Positions 1 to 8,054 of a stretch of DNA of 64,000 nt are shown here, piece by piece (positions within the stretch are counted from its first letter, which is position 1; every line of letters begins with the position of its first letter). Source of the DNA: Vibrio azureus (lineage in GTDB: Bacteria > Pseudomonadota > Gammaproteobacteria > Enterobacterales > Vibrionaceae). The notes under the pieces were generated by a model that did not search any database, was not told the origin of the DNA, and saw nothing but the letters and a program-made list of their open reading frames with translations. The position numbers and the translations under genes were made by a program. The stretch lies in NCBI RefSeq assembly GCF_002849855.1, contig NZ_CP018616.1, positions 496,001-560,000 on the forward strand, in the 5' to 3' direction.

Positions 1-1
1 G

Positions 2-466
2 TCGGCATGTTCAGACTTCTTTAGTTCTAAAACGTCTATCTCTTACAAACAATGGGTGATCATTAATGGTTCATTGTGCGCACTCGTCGCGAATGTAGGC
101 CTTGCTCAACTGATTGCGCTTTCTGTACCAGTACTCTTTGCTCTTTATCCTGTTGCGATTGCATTAGTTGCGTTGACTTTCCTGCGTAGTAAATTGCCAA
201 ACCCTGAAATGGCATACCGCTGTGTACTATTGGTCTCTTTCTTATTCGCTCTGATTGATGCGGCTAAGGTTGCAGGCTTTAATATGTCTAAACTTGATAT
301 GATTCCGTTATCGAGTTATGGCATGGGCTGGGTGCTGCCTACGTTCGTTGCAATCATCGCTATGTTCTTTGTTGCTAAGCCATCTGAAGATAGGTTGAAG
401 AAAGTTGACCCATCTGAAGTAAGGTTAAAGAAAAAGTGGACAAAGAATTCTAAAGTCGCTGAATAG
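2..466 (+). CDS. brnQ: Branched-chain amino acid transport carrier BrnQ (3' part)
   Basis: Cut by the window edge. The reading frame is open from base 2 and gives the last 154 residues; the family is usually about 430 to 440, so roughly the last third is here. It reads ACSDFF followed by hydrophobic membrane segments and a short lysine-rich tail, as in BrnQ (LIVCS family), a sodium-coupled inner-membrane importer of leucine, isoleucine and valine. An ATG-like start inside this stretch is not the true start. A strong intrinsic terminator follows within 20 bp. Family assignment is from recalled resemblance of the C-terminal region and is fairly secure. Confidence 0.85.
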   Translation, partial: SACSDFFSSKTSISYKQWVIINGSLCALVANVGLAQLIALSVPVLFALYPVAIALVALTFLRSKLPNPEMAYRCVLLVSFLFALIDAAKVAGFNMSKLDMIPLSSYGMGWVLPTFVAIIAMFFVAKPSEDRLKKVDPSEVRLKKKWTKNSKVAE

Positions 467-477
467 TTGAATAATAG

Positions 478-508
478 AAAAGCCCGAAGTGAAGACTTCG
501 GGCTTTTT
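478..508 (+). terminator. Intrinsic terminator after brnQ
   Basis: A 12 bp stem, AAAGCCCGAAGT / ACTTCGGGCTTT, with a GAAG loop ends in a run of T. It sits 12 bp after the brnQ stop and separates it from the convergent fldB. The A-run on the left arm means it could also work for fldB on the minus strand. Confidence 0.9.
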
Positions 509-540
509 AGTGTTGGGTGGGGAGCTACTTGATGACCTTG

Positions 541-1059
541 CTATAGCGTGTCGTGGAACTCAACTAAGACCTGCTCACACCATTGCTCAATTCTTTCGTC
601 ACTCAGCTCATATTGAGAGTCTTCATCTAAAGCTAACCCTACGAACTGTTTACCGTCTTCAGTGAGCGCTTTAGATGCCTCAAATTGATAGCCTTGATTC
701 GGCCAGTAGCCAATAAACTTAGCGCCTGTTATTTTCAGCTCATCATGCAAGAGGCCCATGGCATCTAAGTACCATTCGCCATAACCCTCTTGGTCACCAA
801 GACCAAATAGTGCGACGACTTTGTTTTTTAACGGTGTGGTGGCGATATCTTGCCAAATCTCATTCCAATCTTCTTGAATCTCGCCAAAATCCCAAGTGGA
901 AATGCCGAGTAGAAGCAGGTCGTAGTCCGCCATCAGCGATAAAGAAGTTTCCTTCACATTGTGAATATCGACGAGATCGGCGCCAATGATATTGCGAATT
1001 TTCTCGGCCGCCATTTCGGTATAGCAAGTGGTGGAGCCGTAAAAGAGTCCAATTTTCAT
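541..1059 (-). CDS. fldB: Flavodoxin 2 (FldB)
   Basis: A 172-residue flavodoxin, the usual length for long-chain flavodoxins. The FMN phosphate loop [12 protein letters not shown] is at residues 4-15, and the FMN-stacking regions around STWDFGE and [12 protein letters not shown] are present. It is a cytoplasmic one-electron carrier. Being divergent from xerD, as in the E. coli order fldB-xerD-dsbC-recJ, favours FldB over FldA. The 205 bp to xerD must hold the divergent promoters; no clear operator was recognised there. Confidence 0.93.
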   Translation of the reverse strand: MKIGLFYGSTTCYTEMAAEKIRNIIGADLVDIHNVKETSLSLMADYDLLLLGISTWDFGEIQEDWNEIWQDIATTPLKNKVVALFGLGDQEGYGEWYLDAMGLLHDELKITGAKFIGYWPNQGYQFEASKALTEDGKQFVGLALDEDSQYELSDERIEQWCEQVLVEFHDTL

Positions 1060-1264
1060 TTATTCATCACTTTCATATTGCTGTTATGGTCGATTCTACC
1101 CATAAATTGGAGAAAGTTGCAGCGTATATATGAATTGGAGTGATTTTTTATGGTATTGCCTCGGTTGGTGCCTTAATCTCACACGATACGTGAAGCCAAG
1201 TGATGTTATCGATTAGAGACATGATTTGGGTCTGTTGAATAGTTAAACGGATAAGGAAAGATGT

Positions 1265-2182
1265 ATGACTTCACAGCCTGTGGTCAATCAACAAGATTTA
1301 GCCATTATTGAACGGTTCTTAGATTCGGTGTGGATGGAGCGTGGCTTATCTGAAAATACCATGGCATCTTACCGAAACGACACCGTAAAATTACTTATTT
1401 GGATGGAAGAGAACAATTATCGACTCGACTTCATTAGCTTATCAGGTCTACAAGAATTTCAAAATTACCTGATGGATAATGATTATAAACAAACATCACG
1501 AGCGAGGATGATGTCGGCGATTCGAAGTCTTTTCCAATACTTACACCGTGAAAAAATGCGTGTAGACGATCCCAGTGCATTGCTCGTCAACCCTAAGTTA
1601 CCCAAGCGATTACCCAAAGATATCTCAGAAGAGGATGTGGAAGCTTTGCTCAATGCGCCAGATCCAAATGATGCAATTGAACTGCGTGATAAAGCGATGT
1701 TGGAGCTGCTCTATGCGACAGGACTTCGTGTTACGGAATTGGTCAGTTTGACGATGGAAAACATCAGCTTGCGTCAAGGCGTGGTGAGGATTATTGGTAA
1801 AGGTGGCAAAGAGCGACTAGTACCTATGGGCGAGAATGCCATTGATTGGGTTGAACAATTTATGCAGCAGGGGCGACCAACACTGTTAGGTGAGACGACC
1901 TCAGACGTTGTTTTTCCTAGTAAGCGCGCCAGACAAATGACACGGCAAACATTTTGGCACCGTATTAAGTACTATGCTGTTATAGCGGGCATCGATACGG
2001 ATAATCTGTCTCCACATGTTTTACGTCATGCTTTTGCGACGCATTTATTGAACTATGGGGCCGATCTAAGAGTCGTACAGATGTTGTTAGGACATAGTGA
2101 CTTATCGACAACACAAATTTATACTCATGTAGCGACTGAGCGACTCAAGCAGATCCACAGTCAGCATCACCCAAGAGCATAA
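1265..2182 (+). CDS. xerD: Site-specific tyrosine recombinase XerD
   Basis: A 305-residue tyrosine recombinase that with XerC resolves chromosome dimers at dif under FtsK control. All catalytic residues are visible: R155 (ATGLRVTEL), K179 (GKGGKERLVP), H251 and R254 (HVLRHAFATH), H277 (LLGHSDL) and the nucleophile Y286 (TTQIYTHVA). These equal the E. coli XerD positions with a constant +7 shift, from a slightly longer N terminus. The N-terminal SAM-like core-binding domain spans about 10-100. The ATG at 1265 follows an AAGGAAAG ribosome site; an out-of-frame ATG lies 4 bp earlier. First gene of a rightward run through lysS. Confidence 0.97.
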   Translation: MTSQPVVNQQDLAIIERFLDSVWMERGLSENTMASYRNDTVKLLIWMEENNYRLDFISLSGLQEFQNYLMDNDYKQTSRARMMSAIRSLFQYLHREKMRVDDPSALLVNPKLPKRLPKDISEEDVEALLNAPDPNDAIELRDKAMLELLYATGLRVTELVSLTMENISLRQGVVRIIGKGGKERLVPMGENAIDWVEQFMQQGRPTLLGETTSDVVFPSKRARQMTRQTFWHRIKYYAVIAGIDTDNLSPHVLRHAFATHLLNYGADLRVVQMLLGHSDLSTTQIYTHVATERLKQIHSQHHPRA

Positions 2183-2240
2183 TGATGACCGCTGCCTCAG
2201 TAGCCCATTTACAATAACAACTTATTTTAAGGTGAATTTA

Positions 2241-3047
2241 ATGAGCGTATTACGCCGACTAACTTTAATGTCTTTACCGCTTCTCATTAGCGCCTGCGGT
2301 ACTGAAGAAGAAAAAGTAACCACAGAAGCGCCTGTCCAGCAAGCGGCTTCTACACAGCAAGCTGCACCAGCGGCGAAACAAACGTCAGATCAATCTGAAC
2401 TTAGAACCCAGCTTTCTAAGTTAGGTGTGTCTATCTTGAACATTCAGCCATCCGATATAGACGGATTAATGGAAGTTCAAACCAACGGTGGAGTGCTTTT
2501 TTCATCGCCAGACGGCAAACATTTTATCGCAGGTACACTTTACGCGCTGGATGAAAATGGTGGTTACAAAGATGTTCTTGCTGAGCGTCAAGCGCCGATT
2601 AATGCAGAAAAGATCGCTAAGTTTTCCGATTCTGTTATCGAATACAAAGCTGATAACGAGAAATACGTTATAACAGTTTTCACTGACATCACTTGTGGCT
2701 ACTGTGTTCGTCTACACAACCAGATGCAAGGATACAATGATTTAGGTATCACAGTACGTTACATGGCTTATCCTCGTCAGGGTGCAACAGGTTCTGTTGC
2801 TGAGCAAATGGCAACTATCTGGTGTGCTGAAGATCCGAAATCTGCGATCCATAATGCTAAAGTTGATCGTAAATTCGACACGCCAAGTAAAGATCTTGAG
2901 CAATGTAAGCAGACGATTCAATCTCATTACCAACTGGGTCAAGAGCTAGGTATTTCTGGTACTCCAGCGATTTTCTTGCCAAGTGGTGAGTTGGTTGGCG
3001 GCTTCTTGCCACCAGCACAGTTGATCAAGCGCTTAGAACAAAAATAA
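2241..3047 (+). CDS. dsbC: Thiol:disulfide interchange protein DsbC
   Basis: Disulfide isomerase of the cell envelope, 268 residues from the ATG at 2241, chosen because AAGGTG lies 6 bp upstream (a GTG 9 bp earlier is in frame but poorly placed). After an Ala/Gln-rich linker (about 25-50) comes the N-terminal dimerisation domain, then the thioredoxin fold with the active site CGYC at C152/C155, and a second cysteine pair (IWC, EQC). The signal peptide ends in LLISAC at C19, a lipobox, so this DsbC is probably a lipoprotein, unlike soluble E. coli DsbC. Residue +2 is Gly, which does not block outer-membrane sorting. It lies between xerD and recJ as in E. coli. Confidence 0.95.
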   Translation: MSVLRRLTLMSLPLLISACGTEEEKVTTEAPVQQAASTQQAAPAAKQTSDQSELRTQLSKLGVSILNIQPSDIDGLMEVQTNGGVLFSSPDGKHFIAGTLYALDENGGYKDVLAERQAPINAEKIAKFSDSVIEYKADNEKYVITVFTDITCGYCVRLHNQMQGYNDLGITVRYMAYPRQGATGSVAEQMATIWCAEDPKSAIHNAKVDRKFDTPSKDLEQCKQTIQSHYQLGQELGISGTPAIFLPSGELVGGFLPPAQLIKRLEQK

Positions 3048-3060
3048 TCCTTTAAGGAGC

Positions 3061-3084
3061 AGAGCCAGTTTAATGACTGGCTCT
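3061..3084 (+). promoter_or_regulatory. Hairpin between the recJ Shine-Dalgarno and its ATG
   Basis: AGAGCCAGT, a 6-base loop and ACTGGCTCT form a perfect 9 bp stem. AAGGAG at 3054-3059 lies just before it and the recJ ATG at 3093 just after. Unfolded, the site is 33 nt from the ATG and useless; with the stem folded the effective gap is 9 nt, an optimal spacing. There is no T-run after the stem, so it is not a simple terminator. Confidence 0.6.
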
Positions 3085-3092
3085 CTTGCAAT

Positions 3093-4832
3093 ATGATAGA
3101 AATTCAACGACGCCCTGAAGCGGACCTCTCTCTTCTTCCTGACTCCATTTCTCCGCTTTTAAAACGTGTTTATATCAATCGTGGTATTCACGATATTAAG
3201 CAGCTCGAAACTTCCGCACGTGGTTTGCACTCTTACCAAAAACTTGGTGGTATTGAGCGAGCGGTAGAACTTTTGTTTCAGGCAATTAATCAACAGCAAC
3301 GAATTATCGTGGTTGGCGATTTTGACGCTGATGGTGCAACGAGCTCAGCCTTATCGGTTTTAGCACTGCGTATGCTGGGCAGTCGTAATGTCGATTACCT
3401 TGTCCCCAATCGCTTTGAAGACGGTTACGGTCTGAGTCCTGAGGTGGTCGATCAAGCTTTAGAGCTCGGTGCTGAAATGATCATGACCGTTGATAATGGT
3501 GTGTCTTCTATCGAGGGTGTTCGCTACGCAAAAGACAACGGGATTACCGTCTTGGTCACTGACCATCACTTACCCGGTCAGGTTTTACCTGATGTGGATG
3601 CGATGGTAAATCCCAATTTAGACACTTGTGCTTTCCCTTCTAAAGCATTAGCAGGCGTTGGTGTGGCGTTTTATCTAATGATGGCTTTGTGCGTGCATAT
3701 GCGTCAGCAAAATTGGTTTATACAGCAAAGGATGCAAGAGCCTAAACTAATGGAACTGATTGACCTTGTTGCGCTTGGTACTGTCGCAGATGTTGTGCCA
3801 TTGGATGAAAATAACCGTATTTTGGTACACCAAGGATTACAGCGCATCCGAGCAGGTAAGGCTCGCCCGGGTATTCAAGCATTAATTGAAATCGCCAAGC
3901 GTGATGCACGTCGTTTGGTTGCCGCTGATTTTGGTTTTGCTCTTGGGCCGCGCATTAATGCCGCAGGTCGTCTCGATGATATGTCTTTTGGTGTTGAGTT
4001 GTTAATGTGCAATAACATCCATGCTGCGCGCCGTATGGCCAGTGAACTTGATGGCTTAAATCAAACTCGTAAAGAGATTGAAGAAGGAATGAAACAAGAA
4101 GCGATGGCTTTTTGTGAGCGTCTTCAGTTTGGCGAAAATAGTGAACTCCCATATGGTTTAGCCTTGTTTCAACGAGACTGGCATCAAGGGGTAATTGGCA
4201 TTTTAGCGTCTCGGATTAAAGATAAGTTTCATCGTCCCGTAATTGCATTTGCGGATGGTGGGGGAGGAACGATTAAAGGCTCTTGCCGTTCTATTCCTGG
4301 TCTGCATATGCGTGATGCTTTGGATCTTATCGATACTCAGCACCCGGGCTTAATTATTAAGTTTGGTGGTCATGCAATGGCTGCGGGGTTGACGATTAAC
4401 GAGCAAGATTTTGACCAGTTCAGTCGTTTGTTTGATCAAGTGGTGAAACAAGAGCTGGGAGAGCAAGCGCTGCAAGGTATTATTTTGTCGGATGGTGAGT
4501 TAAAACCAGAAGAGTTTTCTATGCATGTTGCAGAGCAGCTGAGAGCTGGTGGTCCTTTTGGTCAAGCGTTTCCTGAGCCGATCTTTGATGGTGAATTTAA
4601 AGTATTACACCAAAAGTTAGTTGGTGAGAAACATCTCAAGTTAATGCTAGAGCCCCTGCATAAAGGTCACCCAACGAATGTCATGATTGATGGTATTGCC
4701 TTCAATGTTGATTTACGTCGTTGGCCTGATGCGTCAGTGAAGACGGTGCGTCTTGCTTACAAATTAGATGTGAATGAATTCCGAGGTAACCAGTCATTAC
4801 AGCTCATGATCGAACATATTGAAGCCAAATAG
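3093..4832 (+). CDS. recJ: Single-stranded-DNA-specific 5'-3' exonuclease RecJ
   Basis: A 579-residue DHH-family exonuclease acting in RecF-pathway recombination, base excision and mismatch repair. Motifs in order: VVGDFDADGATSS (D76, D78, D80), TVDNG at about 133-136, DHH at 157-159, then the DHHA1 motif GGHAMAAGL and a C-terminal OB-like part. Length matches E. coli RecJ (577). The frame is the same as dsbC and stays open across the 45 bp gap, but no other usable start codon lies there, so ATG 3093 is taken. A stem-loop just upstream may decide translation. Confidence 0.97.
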   Translation: MIEIQRRPEADLSLLPDSISPLLKRVYINRGIHDIKQLETSARGLHSYQKLGGIERAVELLFQAINQQQRIIVVGDFDADGATSSALSVLALRMLGSRNVDYLVPNRFEDGYGLSPEVVDQALELGAEMIMTVDNGVSSIEGVRYAKDNGITVLVTDHHLPGQVLPDVDAMVNPNLDTCAFPSKALAGVGVAFYLMMALCVHMRQQNWFIQQRMQEPKLMELIDLVALGTVADVVPLDENNRILVHQGLQRIRAGKARPGIQALIEIAKRDARRLVAADFGFALGPRINAAGRLDDMSFGVELLMCNNIHAARRMASELDGLNQTRKEIEEGMKQEAMAFCERLQFGENSELPYGLALFQRDWHQGVIGILASRIKDKFHRPVIAFADGGGGTIKGSCRSIPGLHMRDALDLIDTQHPGLIIKFGGHAMAAGLTINEQDFDQFSRLFDQVVKQELGEQALQGIILSDGELKPEEFSMHVAEQLRAGGPFGQAFPEPIFDGEFKVLHQKLVGEKHLKLMLEPLHKGHPTNVMIDGIAFNVDLRRWPDASVKTVRLAYKLDVNEFRGNQSLQLMIEHIEAK

Positions 4833-4895
4833 CCTCCGTATCACAGTCAGTGATGTGGGGTGTGATGTCGAGGAAGCGGCAATTGTCGAACGCTA

Positions 4896-5011
4896 TTTTT
4901 GGTAAGAGCTAGAACGAACTACCTTCTACTGAAAAGGAATCTGGCTTCTTACCGAAATTTTCCTGTATCTCTATCACATTTTTCAGTAGAATTTCTCGGT
5001 TAAATTCTACT
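4896..5011 (+). repeat. Interleaved inverted repeats in the prfB leader
   Basis: Two inverted repeats overlap in the order A-B-A'-B'. A (4896-4909, core GGTAAGA) pairs with A' (4944-4957, core TCTTACC) with one bulge. B (TTCTACTGAAAA, 4924-4935) is a perfect 12 bp match to B' (TTTTCAGTAGAA, 4980-4991). A third element TTCTACT at 5005-5011 can also pair with AGTAGAA inside B'. The pairings exclude one another or make a pseudoknot. It sits 19 bp before the prfB start; function unknown. Confidence 0.6.
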
Positions 5012-5029
5012 CTAAAGTGTTGAGCCAAC

Positions 5030-6128
5030 ATGTTTGAAATTAATCCAATAAAAAACCGTCTTCAGGACGTGTCTGAGCGCACGAATGTCCTGAGGGGGTA
5101 TCTTTGACTATGACGCCAAAAAAGAGCGTCTAGAAGAAGTAAACGCAGAACTTGAACAACCGGATGTATGGAACGAACCTGAGCGTGCACAAGCGCTAGG
5201 TAAAGAGCGTGCATCACTAGAAGCCGTTGTTGAAACCATTGATCAACTTGAACAAGGCGTAGAAGATGTTGAAGGTCTTCTCGAACTCGCTGTTGAAGAA
5301 GAAGATCAAGAAACCTTTGACGAAATCGATCCTGAGCTTGTCGAGTTGGAAAATAAGCTAGAGCAGCTTGAATTCCGCCGTATGTTCTCTGGCGATCACG
5401 ATAGCTCTGATTGTTACATTGACTTGCAAGCTGGCTCGGGTGGTACAGAAGCTCAAGACTGGACCAACATGCTGCTGCGTATGTATCTACGTTGGGCAGA
5501 AGCGAAAGGCTTCAAAACCGAAGTGATCGAAGTCTCTGAGGGCGAGGTTGCTGGCTTAAAAGGTGCAACGGTTAAGATTTCTGGTGAATATGCTTACGGC
5601 TGGTTGCGTACAGAAACTGGGGTTCATCGTCTTGTTCGTAAATCTCCATTTGATTCGGGCGGCCGTCGTCATACCTCATTTGCTTCTGCGTTTATCTACC
5701 CAGAGATTGATGAAAACATTGATATTGATATCAACCCTTCAGACTTACGTATTGACGTTTACCGAGCTTCAGGCGCAGGTGGTCAGCACGTAAACACGAC
5801 GGAATCAGCAGTACGTATTACCCACGTTCCAACCAATACGGTCGTGCAATGTCAAAACGATCGTTCTCAGCACAAAAACAAAGATCAAGCAATGAAGCAG
5901 CTTAGAGCAAAGCTTTTTGAACTTGAACTGCAAAAACAAAATGCAGAGAAACAAGCCAATGAAGACGCTAAATCTGATATTGGTTGGGGCAGCCAGATTC
6001 GCTCTTACGTCTTAGATGATTCTCGAATCAAAGACCTCCGTACCGGCATTGAAAACCGCAACACGCAAGCGGTACTTGATGGCGATTTGGATAAATTTAT
6101 TGAAGCTAGCCTTAAATCTGGGCTATAG
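5030..6128 (+). CDS. prfB: Peptide chain release factor 2 (programmed +1 frameshift)
   Basis: RF2 ends translation at UGA and UAA. The gene starts at ATG 5030; codon 26 is an in-frame TGA at 5105-5107, and the rest is read in the +1 frame from GAC at 5106, giving 365 residues, exactly the E. coli length. The slippery site AGGGGGTATCTTTGAC holds the internal Shine-Dalgarno-like AGGGGG, the CTT slip codon and TGA followed by C. The codon-recognition motif SPF and the peptidyl-hydrolysis motif GGQ (SGAGGQHVN) are present. The frameshift is autoregulatory: scarce RF2 favours slippage. Lies between recJ and lysS as in E. coli. Confidence 0.97.
5093..5108 (+). promoter_or_regulatory. RF2 +1 frameshift signal
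   Basis: AGGGGGTATCTTTGAC: the purine-rich AGGGGG pairs with the 16S anti-Shine-Dalgarno, CTT is the slip codon, and TGA C is the weak stop context. Well described in bacteria; all bases of the consensus core are here. Confidence 0.95.
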
Positions 6129-6161
6129 CGCTTTTCACCGACAAAACAGGATACATCGAAA

Positions 6162-7694
6162 ATGACTGATGCTGTTCAAAACGACACTGTACAAGAAGCC
6201 TCTTCACCTGAAGAAAACAAGCTAATTGCTGAACGCCGCGCAAAACTGGATGAAATCCGTAAGAGCTGCAAAGCTAACGGCCACCCAAATGATTTCCGCC
6301 GTGATGCACTAGCGGGCGATCTACAAAAAGAGTTCGGTGAAAAGACGAAAGAAGAGTTAGAAGAACTGAACCACACGGTTGCGATTGCAGGCCGTGTTAT
6401 GGCAAAGCGTGGTCCATTTCTTGTGATTCAAGAAACGTCTGGCCGTATTCAAGCATACGCAGATAAAGCCGTGCAAAAAGTATTGAAAGAGCAATACCAC
6501 GGTCTTGATATTGGCGATATCATTGGTGTGAAAGGTGCTTTGCATAAGTCAGGTAAAGGCGACCTTTATGTCAACATGGAGCAATATGAACTGTTAACCA
6601 AAGCGCTTCGTCCATTGCCAGAAAAATTCCACGGCCTTACTGATCAAGAGATGCGTTACCGTCAACGTTATATCGATCTGATTGTTAATGAAGACTCACG
6701 TAATGCATTTGTTGTACGTTCAAAAGTTATGTCTGCAATCCGTAACTTTATGACGAACAAGCAGTTTATGGAAGTTGAAACGCCAATGATGCATGTGATC
6801 CCTGGCGGTGCAAGTGCACGACCATTTATCACTCATCACAACGCGTTAGATATGCCAATGTACTTGCGTATAGCGCCTGAGCTTTACTTGAAGCGTCTTG
6901 TTGTTGGTGGCTTTGACCGAGTATTTGAAATTAACCGTAACTTCCGTAATGAAGGATTGTCGCCTCGTCATAACCCAGAATTTACGATGATGGAATTCTA
7001 CATGGCGTATGCAGATTTCAATGATCTTATGGATTTGACGGAAGAAATGCTAAGTTCAGTGGCTCAAGAAGTACTAGGCTCTACGGCGATGCCTTATGGT
7101 GATGAAACGGTTGAGTTTGGTGGCACTTACACACGTATGAGCATGTTTGAAGCGATCAAACATTACAATCCAGAGCATACACAGATTCAAGCACTTACAG
7201 AAGAAGATTTACAGGACCGTGATCTTATGGTTTCGATTGCTAAGTCTGTTCATGTTGAAGTGGAAACATTCTGGACATGTGGTCAGTTGCTTGAGGAAAT
7301 CTTTGGTGAAACCGCAGAGCCAAAACTGATCCAACCAACGTTCATTACGGGCTACCCTGCAGATATCTCACCATTAGCACGTCGCTCAGATGACAACCCA
7401 TTCTTTACCGATCGCTTTGAGTTTTTCATTGGTGGTCGTGAAGTTGCTAATGGCTTCTCGGAACTGAATGATGCGGAAGACCAAGATGCACGCTTTAAAG
7501 CTCAAGTTGAAGCAAAAGAATCGGGTGATGATGAAGCAATGTTCTACGATGCGGATTACATTACAGCACTAGAGCATGGCCTTCCACCGACGGCTGGTCA
7601 AGGAATTGGTATTGACCGTTTAGTTATGTTGTTAACTAATACACATACTATTCGTGATGTTATTTTGTTCCCTGCGATGAGACCTCAAGCTTAA
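6162..7694 (+). CDS. lysS: Lysyl-tRNA synthetase, class II
   Basis: A 510-residue class II synthetase charging tRNA-Lys. The N-terminal OB-fold anticodon domain (about 65-150) is followed by the catalytic core with motif 2 ([15 protein letters not shown], near residue 262) and motif 3 ([10 protein letters not shown], near 485), both with their invariant arginines. It begins 33 bp after prfB, as in the E. coli prfB-lysS operon. A strong terminator follows. Confidence 0.98.
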   Translation: MTDAVQNDTVQEASSPEENKLIAERRAKLDEIRKSCKANGHPNDFRRDALAGDLQKEFGEKTKEELEELNHTVAIAGRVMAKRGPFLVIQETSGRIQAYADKAVQKVLKEQYHGLDIGDIIGVKGALHKSGKGDLYVNMEQYELLTKALRPLPEKFHGLTDQEMRYRQRYIDLIVNEDSRNAFVVRSKVMSAIRNFMTNKQFMEVETPMMHVIPGGASARPFITHHNALDMPMYLRIAPELYLKRLVVGGFDRVFEINRNFRNEGLSPRHNPEFTMMEFYMAYADFNDLMDLTEEMLSSVAQEVLGSTAMPYGDETVEFGGTYTRMSMFEAIKHYNPEHTQIQALTEEDLQDRDLMVSIAKSVHVEVETFWTCGQLLEEIFGETAEPKLIQPTFITGYPADISPLARRSDDNPFFTDRFEFFIGGREVANGFSELNDAEDQDARFKAQVEAKESGDDEAMFYDADYITALEHGLPPTAGQGIGIDRLVMLLTNTHTIRDVILFPAMRPQA

Positions 7695-7720
7695 TAACGG
7701 GCCCGTTGCTTTGCATCAAG

Positions 7721-7746
7721 AAAACCACCTGCGGGTGGTTTTTTTG
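7721..7746 (+). terminator. Intrinsic terminator after lysS
   Basis: Stem AAAACCACC / GGTGGTTTT with a TGCG loop, running into seven T. It ends the xerD-lysS run 26 bp after the lysS stop. Confidence 0.92.
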
Positions 7747-8054
7747 TTAAAAAATCCCACGCTTCATAGCGTTGACCACTCTTAATGATGATATTGTAAA
7801 ATTACTATTAGCTAAATTGTAATTTATTGAGTAGTCTTAATATTGAGACTGCGGAACAAGATTGATTTAGAGGAATGTACCAAGTAATCAAACTATTTCG
7901 TTGGAAGATTTGGTCATTAAGGGCAAACCTCCGCCTTTAACCAAATCATTGTGCTTCAAGCTGTTTTCTGGTTCGAGTGTCAGAAAGCATGCATAAGACG
8001 GTGAATTCGTTCGATAAGGGCGAACAATTTTCAATATTGAATAAGGGTTTGTGA
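7747..8054 (+). promoter_or_regulatory. vpsR upstream region with shared motif and leader hairpin
   Basis: About 300 bp with no gene. It holds ATTGTAATTTATTGAGT at 7816-7832, repeated with one mismatch ahead of the small ORF at 9618. It also holds an imperfect hairpin at 7907-7947 (GATTTGG...CCAAATC outer arms, TTAAGGGC/GCCTTTAA inner arms, loop AAACCTCC) and the 12 bp palindrome TTCAATATTGAA at 8030-8041, just before the vpsR ribosome site AAGGG. No confident -35/-10 pair was identified. Confidence 0.5.

Noticed and set aside
961..1143. Plus-strand ORF overlapping the fldB start
   Set aside because: It is antisense to the conserved fldB N terminus; a shadow frame.
3061..3084. Intrinsic terminator between dsbC and recJ
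   Set aside because: The stem is good but no T-run follows (CTTGCAATATG), and the ATG is 9 bp on.
7907..7960. c-di-GMP (GEMM) riboswitch ahead of vpsR
   Set aside because: AGGGCAAACC and a CC-rich arm are shared, but the second half of the aptamer (the GGGACGCAAAGCC part and its stem) is missing, so a working known-type aptamer is not supported.
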